Of a stretch of DNA of 64,000 nucleotides, positions 37,209 to 45,770 are shown piece after piece; position 1 is the first letter of the stretch, and every line of letters begins with the position of its first letter. The notes under the pieces were generated by a model. The model ran no database searches. It was not told the origin of the DNA and was given only the letters and a program-made list of their open reading frames with translations. The DNA lies in contig OZ244993.1 of the NCBI GenBank assembly GCA_965223485.1, positions 558,001 to 622,000 on the forward strand, in the 5' to 3' direction. The stretch is from VXPQ01 sp965223485 (GTDB lineage: Bacteria; Bacteroidota; Rhodothermia; Rhodothermales; VXPQ01). A program made the translations under genes and the position numbers.

Positions 37209-38638
37209 AACGACTTCACGGACTCATTCTGCGCATGCTCCCGGGACGCGTTCTCGGATGGTTGGGAACGCTCATGTTCCTGCTGGTGATGCAGTTTCTG
37301 ATCAAGTACCTGCCCGATCTGGCAGGCAAGGGGCTTCCTCTTGGGGTCCTGCTTGAACTGATCGCCTACAACCTGGCCTACATGGTGGTTCTCGCCGTGC
37401 CGATGTCGCTTCTTATCGGCGCCATGATGACGTTCGGACGCATCGCCGAATCCCGGGCCTGGGTCGTGATCAAGGCGTCCGGCGTCTCGCCTATCCGGCT
37501 TATCTGGCCCACGCTCCTGATCGGAGCATTTGTCGCCACCGGCATGACGTACTTCAACAACCGGGTGTTGCCGGAAGCGAACTTCCGCGCCCGCAACCTG
37601 TGGTACGACATACGCCGGAAGCGCCCGGACTTCGAGTTGCGTCCCGGCATGTTCTACGAGGGGGTAAGAGGCTACAGCATCCTCGTGCAGAATGTCGCCG
37701 CCGGCTCCGGAGCGCTTGAGGATATTCTCATCTACGACTACACGGACAATGCCCAGACCGTGATCAAGGCGCGCGAGGGGCGCCTGCTCCCCCTGCCGGA
37801 TCGACCGGAGCTGGCGCTCACCCTGTTCGATGGCGAAATACACCGCATGCCGGAGGGGCAACAGTTCTTCCGAGCCGAAGAGCGCTACGAGCGGCTCACA
37901 TTCGACAAGTACCGCATGACGCTGGACGCTTCCGAATTTGCCTTCGAGCGTTCGGCGGAAGGCCGGACAAATCGTTCGGACCGCACCATGTCCACCCGGG
38001 ACATGATCGGCTTTGTCGATTCCCTTCGGCAAAGCATCGATTCATCTCTTGTCCGCCTTACCGCGTATTTCGAGCCGGGGAGCTTTGGGAGCAATGCGCC
38101 GGGGGCCAGGATGCAGGTCGCAAGAGAACCCTTCCTTGCAGCGCTCCCGGCAGGAGGAACCGGGAGCGCCGAATCGCCCGGGCGCTCCCCTCCCGGAGAC
38201 GAACAGATTCTTGCGAAAGCCATCGAGAAAGCCCGAAATATGCGCATGACCATTGACGATACGCAGCGCGCCACTGCCTGGGAAATGCAGCGCGCCGACC
38301 GGTTCCTCGTCGAGATCCACAAGAAGTACTCGATCGCCGTCGCGTGTCTTATCTTCATGCTCATCGGCGCCCCGCTGGGGCTGAGCACCCGGCGCGGCGG
38401 TCTCAGCTCGGCAGGCATTCCGGCAGCAGGTATCTTCCTTTTTTACTGGGTAACGCTCGTGCAGGGAGAAAAGCTGGCCGACCGCGGCTTTCTCGAACCC
38501 TGGATCGGTATGTGGATCGCCAACCTGGTGATGATCGCCGCAGGGCTATGGCTGATGTTCTACGTAACGCTGGATCTGCGCGCCACACCGCCTCTCCGCA
38601 CCCGGCTCCTGCGCCTGTTGCAAAAACATACGTCATAA
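37205..38638 (+). CDS. LptF/LptG-family LPS export permease
   Basis: 477 aa. Three TM helices at each end (LGWLGTLMFLLVMQFLIKYLP; AYMVVLAVPMSLLIGAMMTFGRIAES; then near the C-terminus IAVACLIFMLIGAPLGLSTRRGG) flank a periplasmic jellyroll domain, as in LptF/LptG. These form the LptB2FG transporter that extracts lipopolysaccharide. RIAESRAWVVIKASGVS is the coupling-helix region. Whether it is F or G cannot be decided. Coupled to the MBL gene. Confidence 0.9.
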   Translation: MKRLHGLILRMLPGRVLGWLGTLMFLLVMQFLIKYLPDLAGKGLPLGVLLELIAYNLAYMVVLAVPMSLLIGAMMTFGRIAESRAWVVIKASGVSPIRLIWPTLLIGAFVATGMTYFNNRVLPEANFRARNLWYDIRRKRPDFELRPGMFYEGVRGYSILVQNVAAGSGALEDILIYDYTDNAQTVIKAREGRLLPLPDRPELALTLFDGEIHRMPEGQQFFRAEERYERLTFDKYRMTLDASEFAFERSAEGRTNRSDRTMSTRDMIGFVDSLRQSIDSSLVRLTAYFEPGSFGSNAPGARMQVAREPFLAALPAGGTGSAESPGRSPPGDEQILAKAIEKARNMRMTIDDTQRATAWEMQRADRFLVEIHKKYSIAVACLIFMLIGAPLGLSTRRGGLSSAGIPAAGIFLFYWVTLVQGEKLADRGFLEPWIGMWIANLVMIAAGLWLMFYVTLDLRATPPLRTRLLRLLQKHTS

Positions 38639-38671
38639 CGGCGCGCACCGCACCGATCCTCTATCTGTCCG

Positions 38672-39361
38672 ATGCTGTATCTCGTCCCCACGCCGATCGG
38701 CAACCTCGAAGACATTACACTCCGCGCCCTCCGTATTCTGAAGGAGGTGGACCTGATCGCCTGCGAGGACACGCGCACCTCGGGCATACTCCTTGCCCGC
38801 TACGAAATCGGCACGCCGACCATCAGTTACCACGAGCACAACGAGCGGCGCCGGACGCCGGACCTCGTCGAACGCATGCAGGCGGGACAACGCATTGCCC
38901 TGATAAGCGACGCCGGATCGCCGGGGATTTCAGATCCGGGGTTCTACCTGGTGCGGGCATGCAAGCAACACGACATTCCCGTGGAGGCGCTGCCCGGGCC
39001 TTCCGCTGTCATACCTGCACTCACTGTTTCGGCGCTTCCTGCGGAGCGCTTTGTTTTCGAAGGGTTCCTGCCCGTAAAAAAGGGACGGCGCTCCCGGCTC
39101 GAAGCGCTCCGGGACGAGCCGCGGACCATGGTTTTCTATGAATCTCCCCATCGGGCGGCTGCCACAATGAACCAGTTTGCAGAAATCTTCGGGGCCGATC
39201 GTCCGGCAGCGGTCGCACGGGAAATGACCAAGAAGTTCGAGGAAGTCCGGCGAGGGACGGTGGGGGAATTGGCGGCTTTTCTCGAAGAACAGCCCAAGGT
39301 CCGGGGGGAGATTGTGCTGATTGTAGCAGGGGCCGGCGTCACGACGGAGTTGTGGGGGTGA
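38672..39361 (+). CDS. rsmI: 16S rRNA (cytidine1402-2'-O)-methyltransferase
   Basis: 229 aa tetrapyrrole-methylase-fold enzyme. Signatures: LYLVPTPIGNLEDITLRALRIL, ACEDTRTSGILL, SDAGSPGISDPG, PGPSAVIPALTVSALP, FEGFLPVKKGRR and FYESPHR. The C-terminus is short, lacking the extra domain seen in some family members. It is the last housekeeping gene before the palindrome array and the accessory island. Confidence 0.95.
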   Translation: MLYLVPTPIGNLEDITLRALRILKEVDLIACEDTRTSGILLARYEIGTPTISYHEHNERRRTPDLVERMQAGQRIALISDAGSPGISDPGFYLVRACKQHDIPVEALPGPSAVIPALTVSALPAERFVFEGFLPVKKGRRSRLEALRDEPRTMVFYESPHRAAATMNQFAEIFGADRPAAVAREMTKKFEEVRRGTVGELAAFLEEQPKVRGEIVLIVAGAGVTTELWG

Positions 39362-39405
39362 GTTCGTGTAGTGTGTACCCGACGCCTCTCTCTTTACGCA
39401 CGATG

Positions 39406-39513
39406 GATCAATAAGTAATTGATCTGAAGTCAGTTACTTATTGACTTTAAATCAGTTACATACTGATATTAAATCGGTTATATGCCGATATGAAATCAGT
39501 TACAAACTGATTT
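39406..39513. repeat. five tandem 22-bp palindromic units
   Basis: Five imperfect palindromes centred at 39415, 39437, 39459, 39481 and 39503, so the period is exactly 22 bp. Arms: GATCAAT/ATTGATC, AAGTCAGT/ATTGACTT, ATCAGT/ACTGAT, ATCGGT/GCCGAT, AAATCAGTT/AACTGATTT, with 3-5 nt centres. Bases that change in one arm change in the other (CAG/CTG to CGG/CCG; TCAG to TCAA with CTGA to TTGA). The array lies between two convergent gene ends (rsmI and the island), so it is not an ordinary promoter region. Confidence 0.9.
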
Positions 39514-39520
39514 GATCGTG

Positions 39521-39715
39521 TTATTCACGTGTTTTGGGCGGGGTGAGGCGGAAAAGCGGGTAGGGTAGCAACGGGCCGGATACGGGCCGATCTGCGCCGC
39601 TACGCCAGTTCTCCACCGTCGGAGGAGGCGGTAGCCGACCGGGGTTCATCACATCCAGCCGGTCCGCGAAGAGCATCGCCTGCACGCTGCTGTTGAAGAT
39701 GCGGAGAGGGGTCAT
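39521..39715 (-). pseudogene. C-terminal fragment of an AlbA/HATPase_c_4-type ATP-binding protein
   Basis: 64 codons. FADRLDVMNPGRLPPPPTVENWRSG matches the conserved end of the 'divergent AAA-4/HATPase_c_4' proteins (usual form: I/V-x-N-P-G-x-L-P...T-x-E-N) normally about 400-550 aa long. The N-terminal AlbA_2 domain and most of the ATPase domain are missing. It follows the small 39721-39924 gene by 5 nt and ends next to the palindrome array, so it looks like a truncated island edge. Confidence 0.65.
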
Positions 39716-39720
39716 GGGGC

Positions 39721-39924
39721 TCAGTTTTGTGGCGGCTCTGGTTCATTTGCAGCGCTCGGCTCAGACCTGGATTGTTCCTTAGGTGCGTCCGGGCCAACAA
39801 AAACCACGCGGCCGTCTTTCCAAAAGACGGCGTATTGCCCCAAACGGCGCTTACGCTCCAAAGCCTGATCCACTGCGCGCTGCAGCGCTTCAAGCCCTTT
39901 CGTTGCAAAATCATCCGACGCCAT
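39721..39924 (-). CDS. small partner protein of the zeta-toxin-like gene
   Basis: 67 aa. An N-terminal helix (GLEALQRAVDQALERKRRLGQ) is followed by a short hairpin (YAVFWKDGRVVFVGPD) and a Pro/Glu/Ser tail. Proteins with this ALERKRRLGQ-x-V-x-W-x-x-G-R-V pattern accompany zeta-toxin-like ATPases, so an antitoxin or accessory role is likely but unproven. It overlaps the toxin gene's 3' end by 14 nt; antitoxin after toxin is the reversed order. Confidence 0.7.
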   Translation of the reverse strand: MASDDFATKGLEALQRAVDQALERKRRLGQYAVFWKDGRVVFVGPDAPKEQSRSEPSAANEPEPPQN

Positions 39925-40507
39925 GCTGCCTCCTCTTTTCCAGCATCCGTAAAAGAGCGGGCTCCGCGACTTCCCGGCGCTCGCCGCTTTGCCTGAATAC
40001 TACTACCGGGCGCCTGTCGGCGTTGCAGTAGCACACGGCGCGATCGGCCAAGAAAACGTATTCGCCGAGAAAGTTGTTCAAGCTGCGAAAATAGCGTCTC
40101 TCAATATCCTCAGGCGCTATGTCGTGCCCGCCGTGAAGCGCTCGCTCGGTCACGCGATTCTTCGCCATCTCTACGCTCGGCAGCGCCAGGTAAATCAACT
40201 CCACCCGCCAGCCCTCCGATTTCAAACGCTTGATCAGCCCCCGGTAAGCGAGGCCCGACAGCGTGGTCTCGAAGCTGAAGTCGCGCCTGGCCAAAATGTT
40301 GCGTGAAATCTCGCGCAGGAAAACACGGGTCGCTGCCATCGTCCTGCCTTCAGGCGCCAGAGGCGCCAGACCCGCGGCGATGAGGTCGGCATTCACGAAG
40401 ACCTGGCAGCCGACGGTTCGGGGCAGATACTCCAGCGCAAAGGTGGTTTTGCCCGCCCCATTGGGACCGGCAATGATCCAGCAAGTGGGCTGCCGCTCTT
40501 CCTTCAT
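39911..40507 (-). CDS. zeta-toxin-family AAA/kinase-like protein
   Basis: 198 aa P-loop protein. Walker A in WIIAGPNGAGKTTFALEYLP, followed by NADLIAAGLAP (zeta-type substrate Asp region) and FSFETTLSGLAYRGLIKRLK, as in chromosomal zeta-like proteins that phosphorylate UDP-activated sugars or other small molecules. Basic residues RVTERALHGGHDIAPEDIERRY form the lid. Its ATG overlaps the hsdS stop, so it is part of the restriction-modification transcript. Confidence 0.82.
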   Translation of the reverse strand: MKEERQPTCWIIAGPNGAGKTTFALEYLPRTVGCQVFVNADLIAAGLAPLAPEGRTMAATRVFLREISRNILARRDFSFETTLSGLAYRGLIKRLKSEGWRVELIYLALPSVEMAKNRVTERALHGGHDIAPEDIERRYFRSLNNFLGEYVFLADRAVCYCNADRRPVVVFRQSGERREVAEPALLRMLEKRRQHGVG

Positions 40508-41778
40508 ATCAGACGCACCTGCCCTGTAAGAAGCTGCTGCATCATGCCCTGCTTGACAGCGCGGACCTTGTCCCGGCGGCGCTCCAGTGCGGCGATCTCG
40601 GCGTCCATGTCGGAGAGGACGGCGGCAATGGCGCGTTGTTCCGTGTTAGGTAGAATCCTAATACTCACTTGAGCCAGGTTACTGGCACTGATATAAACGA
40701 CCGCGTCTCCCTGACCCATATGGGCCTTTTGTGTCGCCACGGTTGGATGGTTCATCAGGTGACCAAGGTAAATCGGATTTTGCCTTGACGGTGTCAATGT
40801 GATGATGTCTCCACCTGCATAAGCCGGTTCTTCGCCAAGATACGCCGCGCATATACCGATCTCCTCTGCTGTCTCACCCGATCCTGCAAATAGAAGGTCG
40901 CCCTTCTTGATCGGCAGCGCCTCCAAGGCGACAGCTGGAGGAATACGCGATACCGGGTTCAAGATATAGTCTTTGTATCGTGTGTATAGCTCTCCATAGC
41001 GGATACATGGCAGGCCCGTATCAGAGACATCTTCGCGTTTGATCCCACGGCCCTTTGAGAAACCCCCAATCTCCCCCAACCGCTTCGTCCCCCACTCCCC
41101 ACTGAAACCCGGCAAACGGGTCTTGCCGGTGAGGAGTTGCTGCATGGCAGCCTGCTTGATGGCCCGCTTCCTGGCGATCAGCGCCTCCAAAGCCGCGAGC
41201 GACCCATCCACATCCGACAACGCCTCGGCGATGGCGCGTTGTTCGGCTGGGGGAGGCAATAAAACGAGGAGCTTCCTGAATGATGCGCCATCGACGCTTG
41301 GGAATGTGGATCCCGTCGCTGCCGCCAGAAGATCGGATACCCCCGATACCACTTTATAGCTCAAGTATTGCGTGTCATTGTCAGCTTTGGCTCGTATCGC
41401 AGCTACTCCGCGACCGATCGCATATATTTCGTCTGCATAATTGGTACGCCCGGTAGAGCTTCCTCGCACACAAATCAACAGGTCTCCGGGCAAGCAAAAC
41501 CTTGCAGGCTGTGTAGTCCATTGAACTTTGACTGGATGTAATTCCGTGAACTCAGTAGGGCCGTTGATCAGTGGACTGCCAACGCCTGACCGGTTATAGG
41601 ACGTACCGGGCGGTGACTGACCCATGATTATCTCACCACAGTTGCCAAGACAAGTAACAGTCCACTCCTCCGGAATCACCCCCACCTCAGTCCGCTTGTA
41701 ACCCACCGGAACCTCTTCCGATAGCGCACGGCGTCCGGCTCCGACGGTTCTGCCCATTGTCTCTTGCCTACTATGCAT
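40504..41778 (-). CDS. hsdS: type I restriction-modification specificity subunit HsdS
   Basis: 424 aa. Two target-recognition domains, each followed by a conserved helical spacer: about 30-200 with PPAEQRAIAEALSDVDGSLAALEALIARKRAIKQAAMQQLLTG, and about 215-385 with NTEQRAIAAVLSDMDAEIAALERRRDKVRAVKQGMMQQLLTG. The two spacers are repeats of each other, as in all HsdS. The start at 41778 is tentative (ATG 41757 is also in frame). It reads as intact. Confidence 0.93.
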   Translation of the reverse strand: MHSRQETMGRTVGAGRRALSEEVPVGYKRTEVGVIPEEWTVTCLGNCGEIIMGQSPPGTSYNRSGVGSPLINGPTEFTELHPVKVQWTTQPARFCLPGDLLICVRGSSTGRTNYADEIYAIGRGVAAIRAKADNDTQYLSYKVVSGVSDLLAAATGSTFPSVDGASFRKLLVLLPPPAEQRAIAEALSDVDGSLAALEALIARKRAIKQAAMQQLLTGKTRLPGFSGEWGTKRLGEIGGFSKGRGIKREDVSDTGLPCIRYGELYTRYKDYILNPVSRIPPAVALEALPIKKGDLLFAGSGETAEEIGICAAYLGEEPAYAGGDIITLTPSRQNPIYLGHLMNHPTVATQKAHMGQGDAVVYISASNLAQVSIRILPNTEQRAIAAVLSDMDAEIAALERRRDKVRAVKQGMMQQLLTGQVRLI

Positions 41779-41799
41779 CGTCTTCGCCTTCCCGATAGT

Positions 41800-42153
41800 T
41801 CAACTCTCTCTGGCCGCATCAATCGTTTCCGGCGCAAAAGATTCGGCCGACACTGTAGGCCCAATCTCCTTCTGCTGCCGATAGAAGCGTCGATAGAGCT
41901 TCAGGCGTGTCGCCGAACTGCCCTTGATCCCGATCTTTTGCAGGCGTCCGGAGACCTTGGCCAGAAGCTGGCTGCCGTATTCCGCCCTATCGGCGCCTTT
42001 CTGCTCATACTCCACGATGTACCGACCGAACAGCCAGTTGCGGACCGCCAGCGAGCGGTCCACGACACGGGCCGCCGACCGTTGCGTCTGCTCATGGGTC
42101 CGTCGGCACAGCTCGACAAGCCCGTCAAAGTCGAATCCTTCATTCACACTCAC
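41800..42153 (-). CDS. DUF1016 N-terminal domain protein (truncated YhcG-like)
   Basis: 117 aa containing only the DUF1016_N helical domain (VVDRSLAVRNWLFGRYIVEYEQKGADRAEYGSQLLAKVSGRLQ). Full YhcG-like proteins are about 350 aa and add a C-terminal PDDEXK nuclease domain, which is absent: the stop comes 21 bp before hsdS, so it has been deleted rather than frameshifted. GTG start at 42153 overlaps the hsdM stop (GTGA). Companion of type I systems, role unclear. Confidence 0.82.
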   Translation of the reverse strand: MSVNEGFDFDGLVELCRRTHEQTQRSAARVVDRSLAVRNWLFGRYIVEYEQKGADRAEYGSQLLAKVSGRLQKIGIKGSSATRLKLYRRFYRQQKEIGPTVSAESFAPETIDAARES

Positions 42154-44579
42154 AGCGACAACCCCATCCGCTTCAAGTGCCCCTCGACCCTCGCGCCGAA
42201 CGCCTCCACCTCCCGCTCCAACTCAGGCAGCGGCCGGGCGTAGCGCTCCTCCAGTTCCTTCACGCGCCCAGCGAGTCGCTGGGTCAGCCGTTCCACCTCG
42301 CCCTTTATAGCGACCCGGATGTCGGCAAACCATTTGTCCTCCACCACCAGCAACTTGATCTCGGCCTCGGTAAGTTTGGCATAGTGGGTCAGCACCTGCT
42401 CGTCCAAGCGGGCCTGGGCCTCCTTGACAGCCCTGGCCGCCTGAGTCTCGGCCTCAATCAAGGTCCGGCAGTGCTTGAGCGCATCGCGTTCCTCATCGCT
42501 CTCCAGCTCGTACCGGATGGCCTTGAGCCGCGCTGTCACGCCGCTCTTGGTGATTTTGCCCTTGTCGTTGACCGCCTCCCCCAGCAAGCCTTCCTCGCCG
42601 GTATGTTCTTCGACAAATTCCTCCAGTTCGCGGGTTGCGGCTTCCTGCCCGGCCTGTAGCGCCTCGATCATGGCCTGTTCATCGGCAAAGTAACGTGCGA
42701 CGATCAATCCCGGAGAAATCAAGTCCATCTTGTACTTCTTGCGCTTGATGGTCAGATCCGGCGTCTCCTTGATTTTCTTTTCCTTGTCCTCGATAATCCC
42801 GCGCGGCTTGGCGGCACCGGTCCAGCCATTCGCAACGATGAGATACACGTCGTCCTGCATGACCTCGTCCCAGTAGTTCATCAGCCGCTGATAGACATCG
42901 TACCGATCAAGTAGCGGCAGATCGGCGAAACGCTTCAGCAGGTCTTCCGACAGGGTGCGGATGAGGTCCTTGGGCCTGGCTGCCGGTACAAGTCCCTTTA
43001 GAAGTGGTTCGTGCGTCTCGCGCCAAACGTCGAAGATATTCGCAACCCGCTTCCTGTAGTCCTTGAATTCGTCGTAGTCGAGGATCGTGTTTTTTACTTG
43101 CCGCGCCTCGATCCTGGCCTCGCTGTAGCCCGGGCGACCGTTTCGCGTGAACAATGCCTGACGCAGCGAGGGGAAAATACTCCAGTAGTCTTCGAGCGCG
43201 TCGATATCGCGGTCGGGAATGCCCCCGTTCAAGTGAGCGTCCAGATCGTGCAGGTCCTCGGGCTCGCTGGAATCGATGTAGCGCGGGATGTTGAGGTTAA
43301 AATCGTTGGTCGGGTCGGCGATCTCGGCTACCGGAACCATGCGGGAATAGCGGCGCAATTCAATCTGCTTGTTGAACGCATCCACGATCTTGTGGATGTC
43401 CTGTGCGCGCAGGCGGTTCTTGTTGCCATCCTTGAGGAATCCCTTGCTTGCGTCGATCATGAAGATGCCGGTGCGGGCATGGGCATGCTCCTTGTCGACA
43501 ATCAGGATGCAAGCGGGGATGCCGGTGCCGTAAAACAGGTTGGCGGGCAGACCAATGATACCCTTGATGAAGCCGCGCAGGATCAGATTTTTGCGAATGT
43601 CGGCCTCCTTGTTCCCGCGAAACAATACGCCATGAGGCAGAATAATCGCGCCCTTGCCCTTGCTCTTGAGGGATGCGATGAGGTGCAGAAGGAAGGCGTA
43701 GTCCCCGTTTTTGGTTGGGGGGACGCCGTACTCGAAACGCCTGAATTGGTCGTGGACCGGATCAAGCCCGTTGGTCCATGCTTTGGCGGAGAAAGGCGGA
43801 TTGGCGACGGCGAAATCGAATGTCTTGAGACCGCCGTTCCGATTCGTGAAGTATGGAGCGGCCAGCGTATTGTCATTCCGCAGATCGGCGGTCGAGTGAC
43901 CGTGCAGCACCATGTTCATCCGCGCCAGCGCCCAAGTGGCGTTGTCCATCTCCTGACCGTAGACGGTGACGCCGTTCGGCGTTTCGTCAGCCGCCTTGAG
44001 CAATAGCGAGCCGGAACCGCAGGTCGGATCGTAGATGGTCTGGTCCGGGCGGGTGTTCGAACCGATGCCTACGACCTTCGCCATGATGCGCGACACCTCG
44101 GCAGGCGTATAGAATTGCCCCTTGCTCTTGCCGGACTCGGTGGCGAAGTGCATCATCAGGTACTCGTACGCATCGCCCAAAAGGTCGTCTCCGCCGGCGC
44201 GGTTGGCGCGAAAATCGAGATCCTCGAATATGGCGACCAGTTTCGAGAGCCGGTCCTGCATTTCCTTGCCCTTGCCGAGTTTGCTCTCGTCGTTGAAATC
44301 GGCCTGGTCGATGACGCCCTTGAGATCGTTGGCCTCGGCAAGCTTGCCTATGATCTTGTTGATTTTGTCTCCGATTTCCTTATCGCCCTTGAGCATCGCC
44401 ATGTCGGCGAAGCCGCCGCCGTCAGGCACTTCGATGAGCGTGTCGGGTTTGTCGGAGACGTACTTCATGAACAGCAGCGTCAGGACATAGTCCTTGTACT
44501 GCGAGGCATCCATACCGCCGCGCAACTCGTCGCAGCTTTGCCAGAGCGAGGAATAAAGTTGAGACTTCTTCAGGGCCAT
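42150..44579 (-). CDS. hsdM: type I restriction-modification DNA methyltransferase HsdM
   Basis: 809 aa N6-adenine methyltransferase. HsdM_N helical domain (SLWQSCDELRGGMDASQYKDYVLTLLFMKYVSDK), SAM motif I YDPTCGSGSLLLKA (about 190), catalytic motif IV NPPF (VANPPFSAKAW). After about residue 480 there is a ~300-residue extension ending in long coiled coil (EAQARLDEQVLTHYAKLTEAE; VKELEERYARPLPELEREV), as in the long HsdM subfamily. First gene of the island's minus-strand run. Confidence 0.94.
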   Translation of the reverse strand: MALKKSQLYSSLWQSCDELRGGMDASQYKDYVLTLLFMKYVSDKPDTLIEVPDGGGFADMAMLKGDKEIGDKINKIIGKLAEANDLKGVIDQADFNDESKLGKGKEMQDRLSKLVAIFEDLDFRANRAGGDDLLGDAYEYLMMHFATESGKSKGQFYTPAEVSRIMAKVVGIGSNTRPDQTIYDPTCGSGSLLLKAADETPNGVTVYGQEMDNATWALARMNMVLHGHSTADLRNDNTLAAPYFTNRNGGLKTFDFAVANPPFSAKAWTNGLDPVHDQFRRFEYGVPPTKNGDYAFLLHLIASLKSKGKGAIILPHGVLFRGNKEADIRKNLILRGFIKGIIGLPANLFYGTGIPACILIVDKEHAHARTGIFMIDASKGFLKDGNKNRLRAQDIHKIVDAFNKQIELRRYSRMVPVAEIADPTNDFNLNIPRYIDSSEPEDLHDLDAHLNGGIPDRDIDALEDYWSIFPSLRQALFTRNGRPGYSEARIEARQVKNTILDYDEFKDYRKRVANIFDVWRETHEPLLKGLVPAARPKDLIRTLSEDLLKRFADLPLLDRYDVYQRLMNYWDEVMQDDVYLIVANGWTGAAKPRGIIEDKEKKIKETPDLTIKRKKYKMDLISPGLIVARYFADEQAMIEALQAGQEAATRELEEFVEEHTGEEGLLGEAVNDKGKITKSGVTARLKAIRYELESDEERDALKHCRTLIEAETQAARAVKEAQARLDEQVLTHYAKLTEAEIKLLVVEDKWFADIRVAIKGEVERLTQRLAGRVKELEERYARPLPELEREVEAFGARVEGHLKRMGLSL

Positions 44580-44606
44580 GCGCGGGTGCTCAGGATTTTC
44601 TTCCCC

Positions 44607-45755
44607 TTACTGCTGGTACCGATGCCGCCGCAGCGCCTCCGGCTCCCGCGTTCTGGTTACCGTCTCGCCGCAATCTCCACATCGAAACACGATCTCCTTG
44701 GGCGGGCCCGTAGCGCCAGCCAGGAAGTACACGGCGCTGAACATGCCGTAGCGGGCGTGGGGCGAGACGCGCGGATGATCCCTGCCATGCCCGCAGGAAC
44801 AGGTGGCGGCGGGCGCCGGGGAAAACTCCGAAGGCAGGAGCGGTTCTGCATCGGTAGCCTCTTTGTCCAGCGCCTGCGCATGGCGGTAATGCTCCGCGCC
44901 TGCGGGCTTTTCCACGATGTACTTATCTACCGATAATCTGCCGGATCCCCACAGCACGAGCAGGATCAGCAGGAACAGAACGAGCGCCGAGAACTCCAGC
45001 GACTGGGTGGGGGCAAGGAGCCCGCTCTGCAAGTGAACGACGAAGACAGCCCCGATGAGGATCGGCAACTGGGCCAGCGCAGCTACGCGCGTGAAAAGAC
45101 CGACGGCAATCATGACTCCGCCGACGAGGTGGGACAGCGCCACATAGTGGATCAGCACAACAGAGGTGAGCCACGACGACGACGAGGAGCCGAGCAGGTC
45201 GATGAATGCGGAAGAGTTCGAGATGAACAGGACTCCCCGTGCGAAGAGTCCGACGCCGAGATAGATTCTCAGCAGTTCGAATGCAATGTGGCCGAGGTGC
45301 TCGAGCCGGTCGCCAATCGAACGGAACGGGATGAAACGCCGCGTGCTCCATGATGCATCGACGGACCACCGGCCGGATCCATGCAGAAAGATCGGGATCA
45401 GCAGAAACAGTACAAGCGCCGAGAACTCGAACGACTGCCCGGCGGTGAACATGCCGCCCCTAAGGTGGATCAGGAAGACGGCGCCCGCGAGAATCGGTAT
45501 TTGCAACAGCACAGCCAGACGCGTGAACAGGCCGACGGCGATCATGGCGCCTCCCAGCAGGTGTGCGCCCACCACGACATACATGACGCTGGACGACGCA
45601 AGCATGGATGCCTCGCTTCCCGCTACGAGCGCGGTGAAGGTCTCCGGACGGATCAAAAAAAACAGGCCGCGGACAAAGAGCCCGATCCCGAGATATATGC
45701 GAAGCAGGTCGAAAGCGAGATCGCGGTTCGCCCTGATGCGATGCGACAGAGTCAT
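44607..45755 (-). CDS. tandem-DoxX membrane protein with C-terminal zinc-ribbon
   Basis: 382 aa. Two DoxX-type four-helix units follow one another: about 12-130 (LLRIYLGIGLFVRGLFFLI; AHLLGGAMIAVGLFTRLAVLLQIPILAGAVF) and about 150-270 (LLRIYLGVGLFARGVLFIS; SHLVGGVMIAVGLFTRVAALAQLPILIGAVF). A soluble tail carries CSCGHGRDH and CGDCGE, a likely zinc site. DoxX relatives are quinone/redox-linked membrane proteins. The duplication is within one reading frame. Confidence 0.85.
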   Translation of the reverse strand: MTLSHRIRANRDLAFDLLRIYLGIGLFVRGLFFLIRPETFTALVAGSEASMLASSSVMYVVVGAHLLGGAMIAVGLFTRLAVLLQIPILAGAVFLIHLRGGMFTAGQSFEFSALVLFLLIPIFLHGSGRWSVDASWSTRRFIPFRSIGDRLEHLGHIAFELLRIYLGVGLFARGVLFISNSSAFIDLLGSSSSSWLTSVVLIHYVALSHLVGGVMIAVGLFTRVAALAQLPILIGAVFVVHLQSGLLAPTQSLEFSALVLFLLILLVLWGSGRLSVDKYIVEKPAGAEHYRHAQALDKEATDAEPLLPSEFSPAPAATCSCGHGRDHPRVSPHARYGMFSAVYFLAGATGPPKEIVFRCGDCGETVTRTREPEALRRHRYQQ

Positions 45756-45770
45756 GGACGTACGTATGAT

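Noticed and set aside
39406..39513. A CRISPR array at the 22-bp repeats
   Set aside because: There are no unique spacers: the units abut, they vary in sequence, and no cas gene is present.
39517..39529. A sixth palindrome unit (CGTG...CACG)
   Set aside because: Its centre (39523) is 2 bp off the 22-bp phase, its arms are only 4 bp, and it does not share the TCAG core.
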